DNA from: Bimuria novae-zelandiae CBS 107.79
Taxonomy: Eukaryota; Ascomycota; Dothideomycetes; Pleosporales; Didymosphaeriaceae
Direction of reading: 5' to 3'
Assembly (NCBI GenBank): GCA_010015655.1
Contig: ML976659.1
Location: forward strand, 1,086,659 to 1,150,658
DNA length: 64,000 nt
Positions 22,455 to 33,999 of the stretch are shown here, piece by piece. Below the pieces are notes generated by a model. The model was given only the letters and a program-made list of their open reading frames with translations, was not told the DNA's origin and ran no database searches. Position numbers and translations under genes: made by a program. The first letter of the stretch is position 1, and every line of letters begins with the position of its first letter.

Positions 22455-24216
22455 CCATATAATTACGAACATCCCCGGTACCGACTCCAGACAGCCTTGG
22501 CCATCCTTTTATTCTTTAATCTTGGCCTGTACCCGACCGTGGCGTTGAGTGAGGGCTTTTTTTTACAAGGACACGACACTTCTTATTACTAAATACAATG
22601 GCGCGATTAGGGTTCTGCTATTGATATGTTTAAAAAACAGGCACAAGCACCAGAAGTCTGCCAAGCGATGGTCAAAGTGAGATCCTATTCCCAGGCGTTA
22701 CACGTTCGCTAAAATTATGCAGCAGGGCGATGATACTTGTTGATGACCCATCTAAACGCCGTATGTGCGCCGTGACGATCTTGGTTTCCCTAGCTCTTGC
22801 CGACGGAGTCGTTGAAGGCGTCGTTGAAGGCGTCGAAAAGGGACATCAGCTCGAATCGCTCAACATCGGCGACTTTCCCGAATGGAAAGTATTGAACTAC
22901 AAGCCCGAAGCCTTGGATCTCCCTATCATGCGACGGGTGTCGCAATATTCTATATCGCCTTCGCGGGCGTTACTGCCAGCTCGCCTACACAAAATGATGC
23001 ACACTCAAGTTCAAAGAGCCGAGCACGCACAAACTCTGTTAACAATTCGCAATGACAACAAGAAGGCCGCGGACAGGGAAAGAAAACGTAGGATTTAATT
23101 AAAGTCTAATAAACTCGCACGCTAATTAGTTTTAGGCCTTACGACCACTAATCCACCACATTTGCTTATTGGCCGTGGACAAGGCGGTCTTTGAGCTCTT
23201 ATCTTCATATCTACAGGCTGGCATTATGCCGTGGGATCCGCGAGCCTTTAAAGCAGACTTCGGTGTCTTACAAAAGCAGTACTGTCTTAGTAAAGTAGTC
23301 GAAGCACAACTCAGGTTCGATATTACAAGATCAAGTCTCATCGCCTACCTCTATGATCCTTGTGGTCTCTCTAGTCGGCTCCAGGATATTCTACGGGTGT
23401 TTATAGAGACTGCCTCTCCTGTTGCAATCGAACCGTATTATCTAGGAGCGGAGCCTGACGAGCATGGGAATTGTCCGTGGTGTGGGGTATACTTAAGCCG
23501 GTATGGTTCTAGCTTTACTTTATGGTTACTGCTCCTAATATTGGTAGAATTCCTATGAAGATACATCTTCTTCTATGCCTCCAGAAGGAGAAAGTCAAGA
23601 ATGCTGAACAGGCACAGTTAACGGCGCTGCAAAAGAGCGGTTGGCTATGTATGTGGGGAGCGTGCAACACGATGTACAAAGATGGAAGTACATTAAGTAC
23701 TATAACTTCACATCTCACCAGCCATCTCTCTCGGGAAAGGATTTATTGCGAATGGGACGAATGTCAGAACACTTTCAGGAATATTATCGACTTACAAATC
23801 CACCTCGGGAGAGATCACGGAGCTTATACCCAGGCCACCCTACCGACCCGCGCCGAATATTGCTTTGAATGTGGGATCTGGATAACGAACGAGCTCGAAT
23901 GGAACCTACACTGCGTGCGCCATGCGAAAAGTCCTGGTATTATCTACGGTCCAGTCACGGTTAACGGGCTATTGGTAGAAGCAGGTCGTTGCCCATACTG
24001 CATGAGAGATGGGCTGTATCGCCGGATAGAGAAGCCGTCACAATACCTACAGCACGTGGAGGGGCACTTAAGTGAATACGGTAGTGTGGAGAGCCTCAGC
24101 TGCCCCCATCCTTCTTGCGGGCTGTATGACTTTGAGACGATAGACGAGCTACGTGAACACCTGAGTAGTGTACATTACATACCAGTAAAGCTGAAGTAGC
24201 CAAAATACCTACGAAA

Positions 24217-26075
24217 TTACTTAGGGCGCAACTTTGTATGCCAGCGTGTGGACAGGGCCCCCGGCGTTCTGTTCGGAAATTGACTGCATATCCATCTCCA
24301 AGGCTTGCCTTCATTCTTCCATTTGCGCAGATTGTTGTCCTCCTCTGGTGACCAACGCCTACCCTTGGTAGAGCTAAGGAATTTGGTATCGGGCTCTCTC
24401 GGATACTCATCGTTTTCATCGCTATTGGCGTCGTCATCGCCCAGGCTTTTTTCGTCGATATCGCGGCTGTTCGACCAGTCATCCTCTTCCGGAGATGGCT
24501 GACTGATCTGGCGGCCTAGTGTGTCGGATGCATGATGTGTAAAACACGTCAGGAACCATGTGCCTGGCTCAACAGGCTTAGCTGTGATACTCCTGAGCTC
24601 TAAATGGCCGACGATATCCTTGAGAAGCCCAGCCGCTTGAACAGTTCCAATATCCTCGTGATCACGAAAGAGAGCCGTGACAAATGCTTTCTGTAATGAA
24701 AGTGGGTAGATTGAAATATCGGGTGGATACTGTTTCGCATGACTAGGCGCGACATACTTTATAGAAGGCCCTGTTTCTCCAGTCGAAGGAAGTGAACCCT
24801 TGCTTTTGGAACGCAGAGGCTGAGCAACGTTGCGATCGCGCTTGCGCAAACTTTCGTAACCTGCGAGCAACTTTCGCCGTTCGTTTCTTTGGAGGCCGTG
24901 GTTCTGGTCGTCGCTCTCTTCGCCGCTCTCGTCACTGCCGTCGCTGCCGTAGCGTGTCCCGTCGGATGGCACACTCGAAGCAGGTGTTAAGTGGCGCCTA
25001 GAAAGCGACTTGCGGGGCGGTGCCGATGCTATATTTGGCGCTCCGCTACGTCGCTTGCGTCCCGCTAGTTTGGTTGTTTGAGAGCGTTTTCGTTTGCGCG
25101 TACGTTGATAGTCGCTGTCGTTACTTTCGCTGCCACTGTCGCTGCCCCTCACGCTTCCGAGGGTAGCATTACCGAAGGTGTTGAATTCGTCTTGTCACAG
25201 TTAGATACGATTCATACATCTCAAATGGTAAATACCCACCCTGCCACCCCACCTTTGCCCCTATCGGAACCCGCGGCGGATGCGTTGGCTGGGAGTAATA
25301 CATTGTCGACAAGTCCTCAGATAGATTTACGGATGTAATCGTATCGCCATTGCCGCTTGTTCCGAATGGCGAATTGTTGACAGTACGCTTCGGTAGTATC
25401 GGTGCGAGCTCACCACTGGGAGGTGGACTGTATAGACTGCTCGCGCCGGTAACCACCTGAGGCTCGATAGTACCGCCTACGACTCTGGGAGAGGTTCCAT
25501 CGCTGAGATTCCCGGTAGTCGACGTATCCGCCCTGGTAGGTTGAACGTCCGCCTGCGTATCTCCACCGTCTCCTAGCGGCTGATGCTCGTCCTCTCTGTC
25601 GGTATCACTATCTTGATCATCGATAACGAATGCATCCGCTACATAATGTTAGACATAGCTACTATGTCTTCTAGAGTGGGGCGCTTACCCCGACTGCTTC
25701 CCTTAGCGGATTTGACGTCGTTGATATAAACGTCGTCTCTACCGCCGCCACGCGTATCGCAAGGTTTGTTGCTAATTTGATAATCTGTGAAGATGTTAGT
25801 ATCTATAAACCTAACAGAGAAAAAGCAGACCTGAGCATGCGAAACTGCCGGTTGTATCTATACTCTGGTTGAGTGTAAGGTTCTCCTTGTTCTTCGTTCC
25901 GGTGTTCGATTCCAGTGTAATCCCACACTTTAGGCCGACAGGGCGAGAAGTTGGCTCCGACGGAGGTGGTTTTGGCGGAGGTGGCCCGGAAACAAATACA
26001 AACTGGTGCTCCTGCCTCTGTGGACCGCGGAAAGTATGGAACGATATTATTATTCGAGTATGTTTGGTGATTCAA
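24217..26075 (-). CDS. SANT/Myb-like DNA-binding protein, multi-exon
   Basis: Exons 25784-25689, 25638-25240 and 25190-24217 join in phase through introns 25639-25688 (GTAAGC...TAG) and 25191-25239 (GTGGGT...AAG), each with a CTAAC branch site, giving about 490 stop-free codons. An upstream exon probably starts at ATG 26075, but its junction (25785-25830) is unresolved. The N-terminal half is acidic and Ser/Thr-rich, followed by a basic RKRKR / RKRR region that could be a nuclear signal. The C-terminus has a SANT/Myb-type helical repeat, KGRRWSPEEDNNLRKW then GKPWRWICSQFPNRT, with conserved tryptophans. It stops 17 bp from the end of the DUF3435 pseudogene on the other strand. Likely a DNA-binding regulator. 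No breaks seen. Confidence 0.8.
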
Positions 26076-26907
26076 GAGAACCGTGGGAGCGAAAAGTCAT
26101 AAGTAGTTAGGGGCTCACACTCCGGAGGCTATCGCCCCCGTGGCATGGATAAAATTAGCGCCCAACAGGCAGCAGTCCGCATGAACCCACCTGTGAGACG
26201 TATACGCGCCGAAGGAATACTAGGTGGCGTCAAATCGCCTTCCGGCATCCCACAAGGTCAACCTCGGTCCACCTGCGCCCTCTCAACCGTAACCCGCATG
26301 AAAGTCGCGAGCGGATTGCCACACCAGAGTAAAAGGGATGGGCAGGCCACCTTACCGTCTGTTCTGCTACGACAGTTCCAATCCTTGCCGTTTCGTCTCC
26401 ATGTGACAAGCCTCTCGTCGGTCAGATGGCGGTGGAATTTAGCGGATTTTCTGATTAACATACATTTCCTAATCGTCGGGAAAGCCGAGTTGAAGTCCAG
26501 CTGCGGCCTTAACTGTAAGCGCAGACCAATGCAAGGTGCAACGCGTCCCCCTACATGGCTCAGTTATAAGTGGAAACGTTGCCTCCGGGGTACATCGCCA
26601 ATCGCAAGCCCGCTCTGCCCTGCTGCAACGCACTCGGATATTGGAATAGCGGCTAGAAGTGGGTCGCAGCGAAACAGGTCCAATTATATCGCCAGGGCAT
26701 TGCGTCGGCATGATACTTCCAAACATCCGGCCGAGATTGAAGGTGGTAATGGCGTCAGTCAGCTGCACTCAGCGACGCCATAGTAAGGGGGGCTAGGCGT
26801 GTGATAGCCCTTCGAGCGTTTGCTGACGTAGCAGTAACCGCAGACTCCATGGATGAGCAGTTATGCCGGGAATGGATGGAGAAATGGAGAAAGTGAGTGA
26901 GTGAGTA

Positions 26908-26908
<1 letters not shown>

Positions 26909-26947
<39 letters not shown>
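26909..26947. repeat. Compound microsatellite (GT)n-(AG)n
   Basis: (GT)12 at 26909-26932, then (AG)7 at 26934-26947. Confidence 0.95.
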
Positions 26948-27098
26948 CTATATCATTAGTATGAAGATGAAGCTCAAGGCGATTTGATGAGTGCGGATAG
27001 GCAGGACCAAGGTGTTCGCACAACGTTGAGACTAATAGCTTTGGAATAGTAACCGTCGGAGACACCGAGATACTATCGTCTAGAAAGTTGGACGAGAC

Positions 27099-27134
27099 GG
27101 GTAGTGCGGCGGGCAGTGCGGCGGGCAGTGCGGC
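27099..27134. repeat. Three tandem 12-mers (GGGCAGTGCGGC)
   Basis: Units at 27099-27110, 27111-27122 and 27123-27134; the first has T for C at position 4. Confidence 0.9.
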
Positions 27135-27329
27135 GGCATCCGCGCGAAACCTAATGAAGAGGATGGGGCGGGAAAGAAAAGATGAAGAGTGCGAGGAAAA
27201 GTGGCGAGGGGAAGACATCCATATATGGAGGTATGGTTCTTGGCGAAGCTAGGATGGACGAAGCGAGGTGTCTTGCTAAAGAATGAAGCCTCCATTTCCT
27301 GATGCAGTTTCCCGCGTAACGAAATAACT

Positions 27330-28129
27330 TAAAGTATAAAAAGGATAAAGAGAAGTTTATAATTAAGTAGTAGTAGCTAAGGCCTTTAAGAGTGTTTTTA
27401 GATATTATTAACTTTATTAGTACGCTAAAATAGTACTTTAGTTTTTTTACTTTTTAGCACCTCGCGTTAGTTAAAGACCTTATAAATAAAATCTTATTAT
27501 TAACTATTATTAAGGCGTGCATTACATGCTAGAATAGCTATTATATTACTTTTTAGTATAGGCTTATTCTTTAACGTCTTATTACTAATTACGCTAAATA
27601 CTATATCTTATAAATTAAAGTACTTAATTAAATAATTAGTAAGCCGCTAGCTACTCTAGCGTAGATATAATTAACTAGTCTATAAGTAGTAGACTAGGCA
27701 GTTATTACTAAGTATATAAATATACTAAAGCTACTTAAAGTAGCTATAGAGTGGCTAAAAGGTTATAGTAGGAGTAAGTAACTTGGTAATTATAAGTTTA
27801 ATAGGCACTTTAGCGCTATTTATATAGTTATTTTTACTTTTAAGGAGCTTATAAGCGCTTATAAAGAGCACTTAATTACTTATTATAATATTAACTTTAA
27901 GTAAGAAGACGCTTTAGAAGATTATTTAATTATTAACTTATATAGCGCTATTACTAAACTAAAGTTTTATTATAGTAAACTAAGTAATAGTACTACCTAT
28001 TACGCTATAATTATACTCTACCCGCGCTATTATAACTACTATAAAGTTACTTAAGTAAGTAAGCTAGCTTAATTAGTGGCTACTAATGCTGCCTTTTAGT
28101 AACTTTAGTACCTTTATACTAATACTATT
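27330..28129 (+). mobile_element. hAT transposase fragment, RIP-degraded, cut by gypsy A
   Basis: On the plus strand, allowing RIP stops as Gln/Trp, I read ALVKDLINKILLL, then IEWLKGYSRS (~27750), then DYLIINLYSAITKLKFYYSK (~27925-27990) and TTYYAIIILYPRYYNYY (~27995-28050). These follow the order of the hAT catalytic/RNase-H-like core of fungal elements (ATE-x-LEG; D-x-L-x-I-N-L; YYAA-x-x-LHP-x-Y). The dimerisation domain is not found on the far side of the gypsy stack, and the 5' part is also absent. No terminal repeats seen. Confidence 0.7.
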
Positions 28130-28720
28130 TGTTACAATCCAGAAGCCAGAGACGGGACGACGGGCTTTATGACGGCATTCAGGCCCCACCAAGGATTACG
28201 TAATGTCCCAAGCTGTCCCAGACGCCAAGGCCATGGGACAATATGGGACCACGTGACCTCGGTCACGTGACGTCCCAGGAAATCCCAAGAAATCCCAGAA
28301 CACCAGATATGGGATATTGTGGGACTTCATGAGACAAGGAGGGTATATATGCAGGACAGTTTCCTATGCCACACTCCTTGTAGTTAACTTCCATATTGTT
28401 AGGATCCGTTGAGATCCAACATGACGCGAGGCGGGGCATGGGCACTTATCCGTGCGACCAGCCAAGGTTCCTGACTCAGCCACGGATCACGTGACCAAGT
28501 CACGCGTCCCAGAAATATCGGGCGTCCCAGAAGTATCTTGGCATATGGGACTTTGGGATTCTTAGGACACCTGGGATTCATGGGACGGGTCATGTATATA
28601 GGGACACGAGGATAGGTCTTCTATTATTATATTTAACTTATTTATTAATCTATCGTTTAGATCTAAATAAGCAACCTTATTAATTTAATTATACTATATA
28701 TACTTTTAATACTAACGCCC
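28130..28720 (+). repeat. 5' LTR of gypsy A (right end approximate)
   Basis: GC-normal until ~28620, then AT-rich. It carries many GTCCCA/TGGGAC blocks, a perfect interrupted palindrome CACGTGACC-TC-GGTCACGTG at 28250-28269 and another TCACGTGA at 28487-28494. The 3' partner is absent, so the exact right boundary is not fixed. Confidence 0.65.
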
Positions 28721-31700
28721 TAGTAATAAGCGTAAGCTATTACTATAACTCTCTTTTATTCTACTATAGTATTCCTGCCTAAGAACTAACCTTAGCCCCT
28801 TAAAGACTAGCTACCCCTTTAAGATCTTAATATCTTAAAACACTTTTAATATAAATACTAATAGGACCCCTACTTCTTCTATAGCTTTAGACAACTATAT
28901 CACCCCTATAGGGGATGGCAAGAACAAGGCACATAAACCTAACTTATATAATAATAATTATACCCTCCTTAATACCTAGCTCTTATAGCTAGACCTCAAC
29001 TTCTTCGACCAGAACTAAGACCTTAAAAATAAGAAGAAAGTTATCTTTACTATAACCTATATGCAAGGAAGCGCTAAAGAATAGATCTATCTTTACTTAA
29101 TTAAGTACTTAAATATAGATTATAATAATAAAAATAAGGAGTATATTAACAAACACGCTAATGCAATTAATATTATTAAAGACTATAATAACTTTAAGAC
29201 TTACCTTTAATAAATATTTAGAATTACTAATAAAATAACTATTACTAAACGCGTAATCTAAACAATTCGCTAACACTAATTTATAGCTAAATATATAACT
29301 AAGTTCCGTAAGTACGTAGTGTAACTTAACTAAAAGGATAAATTTCTTAAAATAATATATAAATAAGGCTTTAAACGCAACGTACGCGAGGAACTCCTAT
29401 ATAATAGTACTAAAATAGAAACTTTAGAGGAACTATATAAAGAGACTATCTATATTAATAGGAAGTAGTTTGCTTTGCAAGAAGAGTTTTATAGAAACCT
29501 AAAAAATACTAGTTTTAGATAATAGGCACCTATATTCTACAAAGCGCTACTAAAAGTACCTTACTACTAGTAACGTAACTACTACGGACCCTAACCTATA
29601 AAAGATATTTAATTTAACAACCTAGAAAAGGGAATAGAAAAGGCAATAGGCTTCTAAAAGCTAAACTAATATATCTTAGATAGAACCTAACGACAGGGGA
29701 CTAAGACACGTAAATATTTTATATATAGCAAACCAGGCCACATAGCTAGGAACTGCAGATCTAAGAATAAGATTACTAGATAGTTAAATGTACTAATTAT
29801 TAATAATGAAGAAACTACTAACAAAGAATAGTAAGTAGTATCTACTATTAAGTAAATTAACATCCACGACAAAGAATCTAAGCAATTAGAATTACTAGAC
29901 TTACGACTTTACAAGGATGCATATAAAGGTTTTGACAAGAAGGAAAAAGAGAAGGAGAAGGAACTAATACCTTAATCTCTTATACCTTACCCTAGCTAGA
30001 GTAAACCTATTACTAATAAAATAACGAACGTTTTTAACTTCTTAAAGAAATACTTACTAAGAGAAGAAGACTTTGGGTTTATAGTAATAGAATAATAAAA
30101 CTATATAAAAGTATTCTTCTACGCTTACTAACCTAACCTAGTTAGTAAAGTAGCATAAAAAATGGCAGATTATTGCTATGCCTATAAAGATCCTAAGAAG
30201 AAGTACCTAAACAAAAACCTAAACTATAAACCTAAGTACAATCTAGACCACCGCAACCTTACGCACAAGACTATTTAATAGACCCTTTATAAAAAAGACT
30301 AATATACTATTTATTACTAAGCTAAGAAATACAGCTACTTTCCCTAAATATACTAATAATATAAATAAAAGTAGTTTAACTACCTTATTGCCTATTGCGA
30401 TGTTCACCTCTAGGATAAACGTAAAACATAATACTTTCTATATCTTAATTAGGCACTAAACTAAGTAATATTACTACTAATTAATAAGAAATACGTATTA
30501 GATAAATAGTATATATACTTACACCTTAACTACGAGGAGCATAGGGAGCAGAAGAATAAGCATAAATTTAATTATATACTAAAAGAGACTACGACCCTTA
30601 GGATTAAAACAGTAATAAAGGAAGAAGATAGTAAAGTTTTCCTAAATAAAGTATAATAATAGCGTTAGGAAAAGAATAAAGGATACCTTAAACTTACAAA
30701 GCTAGCTAAAAAGAAAATGTCTTTTTTAGACCTAGGCTTAGACGGGAAAACGCCTTTAAGGAAGTAAATGCTACTAATAGTTAGATATTAATTAAGCTAC
30801 TAGTATAGCTTAAAAGAATATAAATAAAAGCCATGCTAGACTTAGGAGTACAGGAGAGTTATATATTTAAAAAAGCACTTAATAGAGCAGGACTCTATAA
30901 ACGCAAGAAGGCCATACCCTATGCTATCTATATTATAAATAGATAGCTAATGCCCGGCAAAGCAACAATTAAATATAAAGTTAAGACTACCCTTACAATC
31001 TATAGATACTAGGAATTAATTACCCTTAATATTATTAAAGAAGCTAATTACGACGTAATTTTAGAATTACCCTAGCTAAGGAAGCACAACCCTATAATTA
31101 ACAAAAAAAAAAAAAGAGCTATCCTTTAAGCGCTATAACTATATATTATAAGTAAAGCCTATGCATTAATAGAGCATAATAGTAAATAAGAGAGCTATTA
31201 ATAACATAGTCTCGCAATTAGAAGTTAATAAACGCGAAATTAACTTAACAAACGCTAGTAGGAACTACTAGATTATAAAGTATAAGTATAAAGAGAACAG
31301 CACACCTCTTAATATCTTTAATAAATATAAAGAATAGAGTTATTTATTTTAGGAAGAGAAAAGAGCAAACGCCCTTTCTAAGTATATACACTAAGATTAT
31401 TACATTATTCTTAAAGAAGTAAAAACGTCGCCTTTTAGACTACTATATAGCTAGAGTAAAAAGGAACTCTAATAGACACGCGAATTCTTAAAGAAAGCCC
31501 TTAATAGGTAATAAATACGTAAGTTAGAATTGCTAGCAGCGTTACCCTTAATATTTATTATAAAGAAGGATAGAATACAACGTCTATATATTAACTATAG
31601 GAGGCTAAACGACATGATAATTAAGAATAAATACCTACTACTAAATATATAAGAATCTTAAGACAGGCTAGGACAAGCTAAGATATTCACGCAATTTAAC

Positions 31701-33339
31701 CTATAAGATAGATACTACCTTATATAAATAGTAGCAGGTGATAAGTAAAAGATAGCCTTTTAAACTAGATATAGACTATTTAAGTACTAAGTTATGCCCT
31801 TTAGACTCACGAATGCACCAGCAACATTTTAAGCAATAATTAATAATATACTATAAAACTATCTTAATATATTTATAGTTGCCTACCTCGACGATATCCT
31901 AGTATTCTCTAAGTAGGAGAAAGATTATATGCAGCACGTATAAATAGTACTATAAGCGCTAAATAACGCTAACCTATAACTAAAACTAGAAAAATATAAA
32001 TTCTATATTATAGAACTAGAATTCCTAGGACATGTTATTAATACTAAAGGTATCTAAGTAAGCCCTTTAAAAATTAAGGAAGTAAAAAAGTAGAAATTAC
32101 TTATTAATTTTAAGGAAGTACAAGCCTTCTTTAAATTTACTAAATTTAATAGATAATTTATTACGGACTACTCTAGAATCACACTACTACTCACGAACCT
32201 TACGAAGAAAGATAGACCTTTTAACTATATAAAAGAATATAAATAAGTATTTTAAACGCTATAAGAAGCATGCATTACGCTACTAGTCCTTATATACTTT
32301 TAAGATAATAAACCCTTACGTATTAAAATAGACGCAATTGACTTAGCGGTTAGAGCATGCGCGAATTAAGAAAAGAATAGTAAATAGCACCTAGTCGCAT
32401 ACTACGCACACAAATTTACATTTAAAGAATTATAATACAAAGTACACGACAAGGAACTACTCGCGATAGTAAAAGCTATTAAACACTAGAGGATCTATGC
32501 ACATAGTTGCTTAAAACTTATAATCTTTATAAACTATAAGAATCTTACACGCTTTATAACTACGAAAGAACTAACCTAATAATAAGTAAGATAGTTAGAA
32601 ACGCTAAGATAATATAAATTTAAGATTATATATACCCTAGGCAAAGAAAATAGACAAGCAGATACTCTTAGTAAAATAAATAATAAAGGGGAAAAGGTTA
32701 AGATATACTTTATAATACTAAAAAAAAACCCTAATAGTTTGTTAAAACTAACAGCTAAACTTAATTAACTCCTTATACTTACATAGGAAGTATCCAAGGA
32801 ACTGCAGAAAGAAATTATATAATAATACTATAATAACCTAGTATACAGACACCTAGGAATTAGAAAGACAATAGAACTTATCTAGCAGAATTATAGCTTT
32901 AAGGGAATTAAAGAAGTAGTAACTACCTATATCCGCAAATATGCAGATTACTAGCGTAATAAATATACAACACATCTTAAGTATAGAGAGATACAGGCCA
33001 TATAAATACCTATTACACCTTAGAAAGACATTGCTATAAACTTTATTATAGGACTACTAAAATTAAGAGATCCTGCAACTAGAATTACTTATAACGTAAT
33101 ACTAAATATTATCTATTAATTTACTAAATACGTGGAATTACTACTATATTAGAAGATAACTATAGTAAAGGAACTTATATTCCTTATCCTAGACTAACTT
33201 ATATAATACTATAGTATCCTAAAGATAATTATTAGCGATAGAGACAAACTCTTTACTTTAAACTACTAAACAACCCTTATAGCACTAATTAGAACAAAAC
33301 AAAAACTATTAATAGCATATTATCTACAAACCGATGGAT

Positions 33340-33554
33340 TGTAATAGGCTAGATGCCTTGTTGTACTATTCCTCGGTGAAACCCTTGGTGAAACTCTCAG
33401 TGCTCCTTTAGACTGAGTAGGGCCTTGGAAATCTCTTGAATCTTCTTGACAATAACAGCGCATATATAAGTTTGGCCTTACTTATAGATAGTTTGCTCCT
33501 TATTAAATATAATCCTATTACTAGGCATCGGCAACCTTTACGTAGCCCCTTATA
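33340..33554 (+). repeat. 5' LTR of gypsy B
   Basis: 215 bp, paired with 38827-39041. Differences are C/T and G/A transitions only, as far as read; here the right copy has more of them in its first half. Confidence 0.95.
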
Positions 33555-33740
33555 TTTTATATTTAATTACCTTTAAGTAGCTAGTGTAGCCGTCCCTTAG
33601 TACTTTACTAACGGACTGATTGCAAGACCTGCTTCCAAGCAGTAAGTAGTAATAAACTAAGCTATATAGTTAATCCCTAGCTACCTTAATGGAACGACTT
33701 GCAAGACCTACTTCTAAGTAGTAAGCACTACTATAACAAG

Positions 33741-33910
33741 CGACGCTAGTGTAGGGACCTCTAACGGTTGAACGCCTGCCTAAGCACCACGACGAGCGAC
33801 GCTAGTGCAGGGACCTTTGACAGTTAAATGCCTGCCCGAGCACCACGACGACGAGCAACGCTAGTGTAGGGACCTTTAATGGTTAAACGCCTGCCCGAGT
33901 ACTACGACGA
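33741..33910 (+). repeat. Three tandem ~56-59 bp units in the gypsy B leader
   Basis: Units start at 33741, 33797 and 33856. Each contains CGCTAGTG(T/C)AGGGACCT, then GCCTGCC(C/T)GAG and a CACGACGA tail. They lie between the 5' LTR and gag, where fungal gypsy elements can carry leader repeats. Confidence 0.9.
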
Positions 33911-33999
33911 ACGCAGTAAGATAGAGACTAGCACTTACTATAGAGCTTTAAACGCTTGATAAGATAATAAAGGATAATCTTAGCAAATAATACGAACAC

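Larger units (their letters stand above)
16915..24199 (+). pseudogene. DUF3435 (Starship-captain-like tyrosine recombinase family) gene with C-terminal C2H2 fingers; split and frameshifted
   Basis: Segment 1 (16915-17057) joins segment 2 (22460-22592) in frame across a copia insertion, giving ERDLENLFDFIWRHDPY then HPRYRLQTALAILLFFNLG. This is the pattern of the DUF3435 core (aromatic/His-Pro-Arg, then a hydrophobic helix). After a stop at ~22590 the reading frame shifts: NGAIRVLLLICLKNRHKHQ (~22600-22660), then LVDDPSKRRMCAVTILVSLA and ALADGVVEG (22730-22830), YKPEALDLPIMRRVS (~22890) and SPSRALLP. The block expected to hold the catalytic His/Arg/Tyr is missing or scrambled around 23040-23170. 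Next come a charged helical region (23169-23520) and, after another frame change, ~215 codons rich in Cys/His pairs (23522-24199) forming several C2H2-like fingers. DUF3435 is known as the captain recombinase of fungal Starships. Inactive. Confidence 0.78.
26076..27329. other. Gene-free GC-normal interval with simple repeats
   Basis: It holds the probable promoter of the SANT/Myb gene and simple repeats (listed separately). Open frames up to 212 codons exist on the plus strand (26145-26783) but have no recognisable domain and overlap open minus frames, so I do not call a gene. Confidence 0.5.

Noticed and set aside
26145..26783. 212-codon plus-strand ORF as a host gene
   Set aside because: No recognisable domain, atypical composition, and an overlapping open frame on the other strand. 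GC-rich sequence gives such frames by chance.
26909..26947. CRISPR-like or regulatory array
   Set aside because: Plain dinucleotide microsatellite in a eukaryotic genome. No repeat-spacer structure anywhere in the window.
26793..27218. 141-codon minus-strand ORF with a Thr-His repeat
   Set aside because: The repeat is the translated (GT)n microsatellite and the Ala-Leu-Pro repeats are the 12-mer minisatellite.
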